Shown: positions 1 through 10,700 of the stretch, piece by piece | Numbering within the stretch: the first letter of the stretch is position 1 | Layout: each line of letters starts with the position of its first letter | Assembly (NCBI GenBank): GCA_009786045.1 | Contig: WQTY01000003.1 | Location: 1 to 20,700, forward strand | Length of the DNA: 20,700 nucleotides | From: Pseudomonadota bacterium | Lineage (GTDB): Bacteria > Myxococcota_A > Bradymonadia > UBA4248 | Direction: 5' to 3' | Notes under the pieces: generated by a model | Database searches by the model: none | What the model was told of the DNA's origin: nothing | What the model saw: only the letters and a program-made list of their open reading frames with translations | Translations under genes and position numbers: made by a program

Positions 1-156
1 CCCGCCCTTAACGTCCCGGTCGCCCGTTCGAATGCTGGCTCCCCCAAGAGGAACGTGCTATGGCAGGCGATGCGCAAATCGCTGCGCCCGTTCCCGCCTG
101 CCGGGTCAGGAGATCATCTTGGTGTCAGAATCGTTTTATCTGCCGGAAGCGCTTGA
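1..156 (+). CDS. Possible C-terminal tail of an unidentified upstream gene (partial)
   Basis: Frame 1 is open from the first base to a TGA at 154-156 and gives about 51 residues ending ...GDHLGVRIVLSAGSA. The composition is ordinary for a protein, whereas the frame used by the next gene is Cys/Arg-rich over the same bases. If real, it overlaps the likely start of the M16 peptidase (122) by about 35 bp and the two would be co-transcribed. I do not recognise the family and assign no function. It could also be chance open frame, since only 156 bases are visible. Confidence 0.35.
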   Translation, partial: PALNVPVARSNAGSPKRNVLWQAMRKSLRPFPPAGSGDHLGVRIVLSAGSA

Positions 157-1495
157 TGTTCACATGCATACGCTTTTGGGCGGCATGCGCGTGGTATTGT
201 GCGAGCGAAGCAGCCTCCATCGCACCAGCATCATGCTCAACATCCAGGCAGGAAGCCGCGATGAGATGTTGAGCGGAACGGCTCACATGCTTGAGCATCT
301 GATTTTTCGCGGCACACAGCATTACCCGAGCCTTCGCCTGCTCAGCGAAGCCTTCGAGGCGCTGGGCGCGGATTTTAATGCCTATACCGCACGCGAAGTG
401 ACGAGCTATGACGTGTCGCTGCCTCCAGGTTCGCTCGAAGGAGTGCTGGCACTCCTGGGCGAGGCCATTCTTCGCCCAAAACTGACGGGCATCGGCGCGG
501 AACGAGAGATCATACGCGAGGAAATTTTATCGGATTACGACAGCGACGGCGCGCTCATCAACGTCGACGATCTCCTCGCCGAAACCTTTTACGGCGAGGC
601 GGGCAAACCCATTGCCGGCAAACCCGAAGACATTCAAAAACTTACAAAGGCAGAAATACTGCGCTATTACGAAGAGAATTACTGTGCAGAACGTATGGTT
701 CTGGTGATTGCGGGCGCGCTTGGCAATCGCGCACGCCTCCTGGACGTCATCACTTCTGCTTTCGCCGGCCTGCCTTCTGGCAGCACACCGCGCCGGTTGC
801 AGACCATGCATCCGGTGTACGCGCATGCCCTCCTGTCGCTGCGCACCGCTTCCCCTTCTCTTCCGCCCGCCAGGATCTGCCTCAGACACCACGACGGCGT
901 CGCGCAAAGCGAATTGGTGTTGGGCTTTTTATCGCTGCCTGCGAGCGCGGGTGAGTTTGGTATCCTGGAGATGCTCGTCCGCGTCCTGGATGATGGCCTG
1001 GCCTCAAGGCTTTCCAGGCGCCTGATCGAAGAACTCGCCCTGGTCTACGATGCCGAAGCCTTCCTGAGCCTGACCCGCGAATCATCCCTCCTGCAGATTC
1101 GCCTTTCGTGCCGTCACCGCCGCATTGTCCGCCTGCTGGACGCCGTCTATGAAATCCTCGGGGATTTGGCCCGGGATGGGGTCGATCCCGGCGAATTGAC
1201 CAGAATACGCCGGCGCCTCATATGGGAACACGAAGCACTGCTCGACAACACCCCCGCCCTTGCGCAATGGCTCAGCAGCATGGTGCTGCAAAACATGCCC
1301 GCCGATTTGCGAACGCGCTGCGCCGAACTGATACATGTCAGCGCTGACGATATCCGAACCATGGCAGGCCTCCTCCTCACGCAGCGCCCCCATGTTGTGG
1401 CCATCGTCGGCGACCTTGGCCCCAAAACCAGTCAGGGCATCGTGCGTCTGCTCGAAGATAAACTGGGCCAAATGGTTGAATTCACAAAACTCTAG
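122..1495 (+). CDS. M16-family zinc metallopeptidase (processing-peptidase-like)
   Basis: Single-unit M16 (pitrilysin/mitochondrial processing peptidase-like) peptidase of about 457 residues, the usual size for bacterial M16B proteins. The inverted zinc motif HxxEH is intact as HMLEH (residues ~55-59 from the start chosen here). The expected third ligand is a Glu about 74 residues later in GAEREIIREEI (~E134). Residues ~230-450 fit the catalytically silent M16_C half. No signal peptide or membrane segment is visible, so a cytoplasmic location is inferred. The frame is open further upstream and has an ATG at 32, but those 30 residues are Cys/Arg-rich and unlike the family. GTG 122 (or TTG 119) sits 6-9 bases behind AGGAG at 108-112 and gives a family-like N-terminus, VSESFYLPEALDV. 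The substrate is unknown. The TPR giant follows after 274 bp on the same strand. Confidence 0.9.
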   Translation: MSESFYLPEALDVHMHTLLGGMRVVLCERSSLHRTSIMLNIQAGSRDEMLSGTAHMLEHLIFRGTQHYPSLRLLSEAFEALGADFNAYTAREVTSYDVSLPPGSLEGVLALLGEAILRPKLTGIGAEREIIREEILSDYDSDGALINVDDLLAETFYGEAGKPIAGKPEDIQKLTKAEILRYYEENYCAERMVLVIAGALGNRARLLDVITSAFAGLPSGSTPRRLQTMHPVYAHALLSLRTASPSLPPARICLRHHDGVAQSELVLGFLSLPASAGEFGILEMLVRVLDDGLASRLSRRLIEELALVYDAEAFLSLTRESSLLQIRLSCRHRRIVRLLDAVYEILGDLARDGVDPGELTRIRRRLIWEHEALLDNTPALAQWLSSMVLQNMPADLRTRCAELIHVSADDIRTMAGLLLTQRPHVVAIVGDLGPKTSQGIVRLLEDKLGQMVEFTKL

Positions 1496-1525
1496 TTGAA
1501 TGCTCCCACACTGCCTGGAGATAAA
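1496..1525 (+). promoter_or_regulatory. Weak candidate sigma70-type promoter in the leader of the giant TPR gene
   Basis: TTGAAT (1496-1501) and GATAAA (1520-1525) are separated by 18 bases, directly after the M16 stop codon. Two more GATAAA words follow at 1540-1545 and 1551-1556 in an AT-rich stretch. The leader to 1769 also holds an inverted repeat, CGAGCG (1605-1610) with CGCTCG (1624-1629), which could be an operator or an mRNA hairpin. No intrinsic terminator is seen after the M16 gene, so read-through transcription is equally possible. Confidence 0.22.
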
Positions 1526-1769
1526 AATCGCTGCTTTCAGATAAAATTTGGATAAAGATTGTTGCCCTCTGATGATTTTTTCGCTGTAGGGGGCCACGCT
1601 GTTTCGAGCGATTACCCGTGATACGCTCGTCAAATAGTTGTCTAAACCAGGGAGTTGTTGTAAAACGTTGCGGGTGTTTTTTTTCTGCCCCCGGGCAGCT
1701 CATAGGGATAGTTTGAATCGTCGAAGAGGACGTGAATTTGCACGATTGGGTGCGTATACGAGGAAAGGC

Positions 1770-4700
1770 ATGAGCGAAGAAATCAAGAATGACGGAGTAT
1801 TGAGTTCTGAGACAGCAGACGCAGCGGTCGATTTGGCAGCATCTTCCGAGGAAGTGTCCGAGGTACAGCCTGAGGATTCGAACGCCGACGCCGAGCTTAT
1901 GGGCGCTGACGAGACCGCTTCTGCCGACGCCGACACAGACGCTGCACAAGCCTCTGAAAGTGCTCAAGATGCTGTTGTCACCGACGACGATACACTGAAT
2001 GCGTCGCACGAGTCTGCCGAAGAAGCTCTGACAGAAGCGTCAGAGGCATCTGCCGAAGAAACCCTGGCGGAGGCGTCTGCCGAAGAGGCCGTGTCAGAAG
2101 TATCAGAGGCATCTGCCGAAGAAACCCTGGCGGAAGTATCGGAGGAGATCGACGAGGCCAGGCTGACCTGGCAGGAACGGCTGGAGCGCCTTCTGTCAGG
2201 CGGAACCCTCGCCAATAACGTTTCTGCCCTGCGGCTGGTCGACTTTCATAACCCCGGTGATTTCCAGCTGGCAGAAGTGTGGGGCGTTATCCTCGCTGCG
2301 CACGGTGAACTGGCTGACGAGATCTTTGCCCAGGCCAGCCGCTATGTCACCAGCGAGCAGGACGTTTGGTCGGGCGTCCTGGAAGCACACCGCGTTGCGC
2401 TTGAGAATGCCGGCGATGACGCGCAGGCTGCCATCGGCAAAACCATTGGACTCATCCAGGCGCTTCGTGCCAGTCAGCTGGATGAAGGCAAAGAACGTTT
2501 GGTGAACTACGAGAGTGCAGCCGTTTTGCTTGAGGATTTGGCCATTGTCGCGACAGGAAACTGGCGAAAGGTCGAACAAACCGTCGAAACGCGCCTCAAG
2601 GCCCAGGGGCTCGGCGACGAAGCAGTGCTCGTCGAAATGGCCCACATTGTTGCCGATTACGCGCTCAGCGCCGGATCACTCGACCGCGCCGTCGAAATGA
2701 TCCGGCGGGCATCGCGCAAGGCCACCGAAGATATCGGACTCAAGTGGCGGCTTGCCATCCTGAGCCGCGACCAGAAAAAGTGGAACGCCTATGTCGATGT
2801 CCTCAGCAAGGAGCTCATCACCAGCCTCTCGGCCAATGTAGACAAAGTTGACGTCTACGAAGAGATGATCCGCATCTATCGCGATGAAACAAGCCAGGAC
2901 GCCATGGTCGTTAAAACCTACGAAGCCCTGCTCGCAGTCGATCCCGAAAATGATGCCGCCCTTGAGAGCCTGGTCGAGATCTACGAAAAATTGCGCCGCT
3001 GGCCAGATCTCATCAAAATTCTCGAAGGCAAGGCAGAGAAAAGCTCAGGACAGCGGCAAATCGATTTCTATCTCCGAATTGCAAACATCTACCTCGAAAA
3101 ATTGTCTCGCAAGGTCGATGCCATCAAGTATTTCGAAATCGTTTTGTCTCTGGATGCAGCCCACGAAGCATCCATTGAGCAGCTCAAGATGCTCTACACG
3201 GAGCGGCGGGACTGGGAAAAACTCATTGGCGTGCACTATGCAGAACTCGCTCGGATCAGCGCCGTCGATGATCAGATCGATCTGCTCAAGATCATGGCGG
3301 ATATTGCCAAAACCAAGCTTCGCAATAATGCGACCTCAATCGACATATGGACGCAGATTCTCACACGCGACTCAAGCAGCGCAGAAGCCATCTCAGCACT
3401 TGAGGCGCTGTACGAGGGGGAGAAGCGATGGGCAGATCTGGCGTCAATCCTGGAGCGCCGCATCGACCTGAGTGAAGATACCAAAGAGCAGTTCCAGCTG
3501 CTGCAAAAGCTTGGCGCGCTCTATAGCGACCGTGCGGGCGACAGCGCTGGCGCCATCCGTGCCTGGCGGCGTGTCCTTGCCATCGATCCGGGCTACACAA
3601 AAGGCATCGACAGCCTGCGAAAACTCCTCATCGAAACCCGCGACTGGGAAGCCCTCGAAGCCTACTACTCGGAGAACGGTCTTCTCTCCGAACTGGTGGT
3701 GCTCTTCGAGCAGCTCTCCAAAACGCTCAAGGACGATGAAGACAAAAAGGCTGTTCTGCTTCGCGCTGCCCACGTCTACGAGCAGTCCCTTAACGAAAGC
3801 AACAAGGCGATGGCAACGCTGGAGAAGAGCCTTGCCATCGACGCCTCTGATGCTGTTGTGGCCGCTGAGCTCGTGCATTATTATGAGCCCAGGGGAATGT
3901 TTGAAGCGCTGGCGAAAATGGTAGAAATTCTCTACCACTCAAGCGAGCAGGGAGAGGCGCGTTCGGGATTCGGCCTGAGGCTTGCCAAAATATTCGAATC
4001 CAAACTCAGCGACAGTGCCTCGGCGTATCGCTGGTATCTTGCGGTTGTCGAAGAAGACATCCACTACCTGGCAGCATTTGACGGCCTGGAAAAAACAGCA
4101 GGTGTCACCGGACATGCGCAAGTGGTCGTCGACATGTACCGCAAACACCTCGACTCGGCTTCCGAAGTTAAGTTCTGCCGCGAACTGAAGTATCGCATTG
4201 GCTGTCTGCTGCTCGACTATCTTGATGGTGCTTCACAGGCACAGGCAATATTCGAAGAGCTGGTAGCCGATGATCCCGAAGACATCCGGGCTTTGGGGGC
4301 GCTTGAGCGCATCCTGGAGCGAGAGGGACGCTTCAGCGAGCTGCTCGAAATCAACGAACGCCGCATGCAGTTGGCCAAAACCCCACAGGATATGGCCGAA
4401 ACCCTGCTCAGCGGTGCCCGTATCCACGAGCATCACCTCAATGACAAGCAAGAAGCCATCCGCGCCTACGAACGCGTCTGTGAGCTGGCCCCGGACGACG
4501 CTCGCCCGCTGGTCGAACTGCATCGCCTCTATGCCGAAATTGATGCTTACGAGCTCCTGGCACGCGTCATCGAAAAACAGCTTGCACTTCTGGGGGTTGA
4601 CGGCGCCTTTGGCGAAACCCGCTTTGAGGCACAAATCGACGAGGAAGGCATTGCAGTGATCGTCTATGGCGCAAAGCTTCAGCGCAATGACGATGGTGCC

Positions 4701-7700
4701 GTCTGGGTCGAGCGTACCTGCCAGGGCCTGGATGCGCAGGAGGTCATTGCTTTATGGTCAGAGCTGGGCGATGTTTACCGGGATCACCTCTCCGAATACG
4801 AAGCAAGCGTCGCTTGCTACGACAACATCCTGCTGCTCGATCTCACGCACGAAGGAAGCGTTAGCGCCCTGGAGGCGCTGCTTGAGTACGATGTCAGCGT
4901 CGACGTCATTTGCCGTGCCCTGTCAAAGGTCTACGCACAAGAGGATAAACACGCTGAGCTGCAAAAGATCCTGGTCAGACTCGCAGAGGTTGTGAGCGAT
5001 CGCCAGGACAAGATCAGCTATCTCGTGTGTGCGGCACAAATCAATCGCGAGATCCTCGACGACACCGAATCGGCGCTTGATTGTCTCTCACAGGCACTGA
5101 CCCTGAATCCAGCCGGTGAAGTCGTTAAGCAAACCCTCTTTGAGCTGGCACAGACAGCTGACAGCTGGGATCGCGTGGTTGCCATCCTCGAACTCGTTTC
5201 ACGTCAGATCAAGGGCGACGACGCCCAGCGTCTGGCAACGCAATACGCGCTTGAATTGAGCCATCTCTGGGAAAACCAGCTTGAAGATCGTGAAAAAGCC
5301 ATTCACTATGGCCGAAAAGCGCTCTCGCATGGCAGCAGTGATGTCGATGTCCTTGAACATCTGCAGGAGACCTTCGTCCGCCTGGAGTCATGGGAGGATG
5401 TCATTGCCGTCCTTCAGGCTAAAGCCAGACTCTCCGAAGAAGACGAGGAGCTGCTTTCCCTCAATATGCAAATCGCCTCCATTCGCGAGGCCTATCTCGG
5501 GCAAAACGACGACGCCATCACCACACTTCTTGAAGTGCTCGACAAGCACCCTGATTGCCTGGAGGCCATGCTCAGTCTGGATCGGCTCTACGTTGCGCAG
5601 GCACGCTGGGAAGAGGCTGTGGCGAACTACGAGCGTCGCCTGGAACTCGTTCAGGACGAAGCCGAGCGTGATGAAATCGAATGCCATATGGCTTCTATCC
5701 TGAGCGAGCACCTCAACGAAGTCGAACGCGCTCTGGAGATTTACAGCAGCGTCCTGTCACATGACGCCTCCAATGCCCTGGCCATTGCCGGTCTTGAGCG
5801 CATGCTTGAAGCCGGCAAAGACGGTATCGCAGAGCAAGTCAGCGACATCCTGCTGCCTCTCTACGATGCCGCTGACAACTGGGAGCGCCGTTGCTGGGTC
5901 GATGAACAGCTCCTGCGAGTCATTCTTGAGCCCGAACGACGCCGGGATCTGCTGCACGAAATTGCCACGCTGTATGAGCAGCGCGGCGGCGATCACGAAA
6001 AAGCTTACGATGCCTATGCCAGAAGTCTCAAAGAAGATCTCCGCAGCCAGCTGACCATCGATCAGCTCTTCAACTATGCCGATGTTCTCAACAAATGGGA
6101 ACAGTTGGTTAAGGTAATGGAAGAAGCGACAACCGATGCCGATGACGTCGCTGCCGCCAAGGCCATTCGCTGTATGGCCGCAGAAATCTATCGCGAACAT
6201 CTCGGCGACATGGATGCGGCCATCAAATCATACGAAGAAATCCGCGCCATTGCGCCTGAAGATGTCGAAATTCTCGATGCCCTCGAAGGGCTGTATCGTG
6301 ACAAGGAGGCGTGGCAGTCGCTGAGCGAAGTGCTCACGGCAAAGGCGCACCTGGCGACAGATTCTGAGACACGCAAGGCCCTGCTCTTCCAGGCAGCCAC
6401 ACTTTACGAAGAGGTTCTTGGCGATGTCGATGCCGCCATCGCCATTCACACAGAAATTCTCACCGATGAGGCCGGCGAGAGCACAGCGCTTGACAGCCTG
6501 GAGCGCCTCTACCTGGGTCAGGAACGCTGGGAAGACTTGCTCGGTGTGTATCGTGCCAAAATCGAAAATGCCGAAGACGATGCCGCGCGCATCAGCCTCT
6601 TCTATAAGGTTGGTGTCATCCAGGAGGAAAAACTCCAGGACAATGTCGGTGCTGCCGAAACCTATCAGCAGGTTCTGTCGCTCGATCCCGAAGACGACGG
6701 CGCGCTGGAAGCCCTGGACCGCCTCTACATGGCAGGGGCTGACTGGACAAATCTCCTCGACATCCTTGAGCGGCGTGAGGCGCGCACCGATGATGAAGCG
6801 GCCAAGGTCGAATTCAAGTTCCGTCAGGCAGAGTGCTGGTATCGCAATATGGACGATGTCCTGCGTGCCGTAGAAGTCTACCGTCTCGTTTTCGAGCTTG
6901 ATGCCGCCCACGAAGCTTCGATTGCCTCACTGGAGGAGATCGTCGCCATCGGTGGCGAAGCCGCTGTGGAAGCTGTCCGCACTCTGGCACCGATCTACCA
7001 GGGACTTGAGCGTTGGGAGGCACTGGTCAAAGTTTACGAGGTTCTCGTCGTTAATGTCGAAGATATCGACGAGAAGATCGAGCTGCTGGGCAACATTGGC
7101 ACCATCCAGGAGGAGTTGCTTGAGAACACCAAGGCTTCATTTGAAGCATGGTATCGGGCACTGTCCTACGATGTATCGCGCGATTCCTCCTGGGATGTGG
7201 TCGAACGACTGGCAGGTGTGTGCGAATGCTTCGATGAACTCGTTGCCAAGCTCGACGAACTGATGACTGAAATATCGAGCGACGGCACGCTTGGCGTAAT
7301 CGTCGCGATGCATATGGCACGTATCTACGAGGCAGAGCTTAATCTGCCCGAGAAGGCCATCGAAGTGCTGCGGCGCGTCCTTGAGATCGATGCCAACGAG
7401 GTGGCTGCCATACGCTCCCTCGATCACCTCTATGAGGTGCTTGAGCGCTGGCAGGATCTCGTCGACATCCTGCGCCTCGAAATCGAAATCGCCACCACCG
7501 ACGAAGAGCGGCTTGCATGCTACTATCGCCTGGGGGCCGTTCAGGAGTCGTGCCTTGAAAACCACGACGAGGCCATCAACAGCTACAATGAGATGCTCAT
7601 CCTTGCTCCGGGTCAGGCAGAGGCCATCGAATCTCTGGTGCGCATCTTTGACGCAGGCCATGGCGTCGTGGCGATTGCCGAAATTCTCGAACCCTATTAC

Positions 7701-10700
7701 CGCGACAACGAAGCGTGGGATGCCCTGGTTGCACTCGACCTGCAGCTCATTGAGCACCTCTCTGACAGTAACGATCGCTATGACAAGCTTCTGGAAGTTG
7801 CCGAAGTTTACCTCTCCCAGCTGCAATCCATCGAAGATGCACTCAGCATCTATGGCCGTGCTCTGTCCGAGCGCCCGGGAGATGACTTCTGCCTGGCCAA
7901 GATCGACGAACTCAGCGATGCGCTTCAGGACTGGGCCAACAACGTCGAGTTCTATCGACTGGCCAGTGAGGCTACCGAAGATGCCATCATCAAGCAGGAT
8001 TTGGTTCTGCGCATGGCTCAGACCTATGACATCAGACTTGAAGATGCTCAGAATGCCGAACGCTGCTATCTCGAAGTGCTGAAGTTCGACGCTGAGCATC
8101 TCATCAGCCTTGAAGCACTTGATCGTATCTACGCTTCCCAGGAGCGTTGGCAGGATTTGGTTGCCGTCATTCGGCGCGAACTTCCGATCGTCGATTCGGA
8201 TGATCAACGGATTTCGCTCAACATGCGCCTCGGTGCCGTACTCTTTGAAATGCTCAGCGATCCTGCTGCTGCCATTGAGGTTTACGAAGAAATCCTCAAT
8301 ATCGAGCCCAGCTATTGGGACGCGCTGGTCGCACTTGAAGGCATTCATCAATCACGTGAGGATTGGGCGGCGTTATACGACATCTTTGAGAAGGAATCGG
8401 CTGCCAGCAATGATGATGAGCAACGGGTAGAGCTCTGGGGCAAGATGGCCCAGCTGGCAAGCGAGATTCTCAATAAGCCAGATGATGCGGTGGATTTGTG
8501 GTACCAGGTCATTGGCGTCCTTGGCGATAATCTCGTGGCGCTGCAGAACCTCGAAGTCCTTTTCATCCGCGCAGAGCGCTGGGCAGATGCCACCGATGTC
8601 ATCGAACGACAGGTTCCCCTCTGCACGGATACCGCCGACTGCCTTGAGACCTATCGCAAACTCGGCCGGATTTTCCGGGACAAGCTTGAGGACAATGAGC
8701 GTTCGCTTGATTACTGGCGAAATGCCCACAGCACCGACCCCAGCGATCTCGAAACCCTGCGTGCCATTGAGGCCCTGGACGAAGTTCTGGAGGATAAAGA
8801 CGATCTGGCCGAAACGCTGCGCAAGATCCTCTCAACAGGTCAGCTCGACCTCGATTCGCAGTTGCTTTGCGCTGTCAAGCTCGCTGGCATCCTCGACGAG
8901 CTGGGCCGAACCCACGAGACAATCGACATCTGGCTCTATGTCATGGAGCTGGATGCCACCTATATGCAGGGGCTCAACGAACTGGAGCGTTTGTATGAAG
9001 GCGAGGGACGCTGGGAAGACGTCGTCACAACACTGCGCTCGAAGATCGATATTCTGGATGATTTGGAAGACAAAATTGCCCTTTTCCTCCAGATAGCTTC
9101 GATTTGGGAGCAGCAGGTCGGCGATATCGATCAGGCTGCGGCTGCGTATCAGAATATCCTCGAACTGGATCCTGAAAGAAACTCTGCCTTTGACGCTCTG
9201 GAGGCCCTCTATGCGCATCATGAGCGCTGGCAGGATCTCTTCAATGCCTATGTAGAGCGCGCCGAGGTCATTGGTGAACCCAAGCGCCGTTTGGGCTTCC
9301 TGTTCAAGGCATCCAAAACAGCCGAAGAAAAGCTCAGCAACGCAGAACTGGCCTTTGCGATTCTGCAATCCGCCGTCCATGAGAGCTGGAAGGATGAAAC
9401 GCTCAGCAATGAAATTCAGCGTCTTGCCGAATTGACCGATGGCTGGGCCGAACTGGTGGCACTCTATGAGAGCATGATCGACGAAAACGACACATCGTCT
9501 GATAGCTTTGCCCTGCATAACCACGTTGCACGGTGGTATTTCCATCACCTCCACAACAACGAAGCCTCGTGGCACCACTTCCAGTTTGTTCTGAGTCAGT
9601 CGCCCAACAACCTCGCTGCGCTGGCTTCGATGACCGAGATTTACTGGCGTCTGGGCAATTGGGATGAACTCGTGGCCAACCTCCTGCGCAGGCTGGATCT
9701 GACGACCGTTACCGACGATCGGGTAAGCCTCTTTATGGAGCTTGCAAAGGTATTTGAGGAGAAAACCGGTGACATTGATCAGGCCATTGATTGCTACATG
9801 CAGGCCTACAAGCTCTCTCCGGATCGCCTTGATGTGATGAAGGAACTGGCCCGCATCTATGAGGCGGCCGAGCAATGGACCGACCTGGTCGACATCCTCG
9901 AAAAACAGATCACTGTGATTGAGGATCTCGACGATGCCATCCACACGCAGTACAAGGTGGGCGAGGTTCTCGAATCCCAGCTTGGGCAGTATGAAAAAGC
10001 AGTCGTGGCCTACTCAAAGGTCATTGAGAAGGATGAGACGCATGCCGGATCGCTGCACGCCCTGGAACGGCTTAACGCAGGTCTTGGCCGCTGGAACGAC
10101 CTCCTCAAGGTCTACGAGTATCAGCTTGCCGCGTTCGCCACTTCTCAGGAACACATCGACATCTATGCCAAAGTGGCCCAGGTCTATGAGCTGCATCTCA
10201 ACGACATCGACAGTGCGATAGCGAGCATCATTCAGATCACGCTGATCGATCCTGACAACCTCATGGGCATCGAACAGCTCGAAAGGCTCTATGGCATCGC
10301 TGAGCGCTGGAACGATCTCGTCGACACGCTCAACACGCACATCGGCGTTCTGCCCGATGCCACCGATCATATTGAGCTTTATCGTCAGCTGGGTGAAATC
10401 TTCCGGGACAAGCTCCAGGATGCTTATCGCGCCGTCGAAAGCTTCCAGGTGATCATCGACATCCATCCGGCAGATGTGCCAGCGCTTTACGCTTTGGCAG
10501 ATCTCTACGAGGCGGCCGAGGATTACATCAGTGCCATCGAATTTTTGAATCGCATCATCGGCTGCCTCTCGGATCCGAACGAAGCTCTGACAGTGCATTT
10601 CCGCATTGGCAAAATCAATGACGCCCAGCTCTCCGACGACATCGCCGCAGAGGAACGCTTCAAGATTTGCCTCGACATTGATGCAGGTTACATGCCCGCC

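Noticed and set aside
32..121. ATG 32 as start of the M16 peptidase
   Set aside because: The 30 extra residues are Arg/Cys-rich and unlike M16 N-termini, and AGGAG at 108-112 points to GTG 122 or TTG 119.
1677..1698. Terminator at the T run plus CTGCCC/GGGCAG palindrome
   Set aside because: The T run precedes the hairpin on the + strand and reads as an A run after it on the - strand, so neither strand has the hairpin-then-T order.
1638..1769. TTG start at 1638 adding 44 residues to the TPR giant
   Set aside because: The added peptide is Cys/Arg-rich, lacks a good ribosome site and is out of character with the acidic N-terminus. ATG 1770 has AGGAAAGG just upstream.
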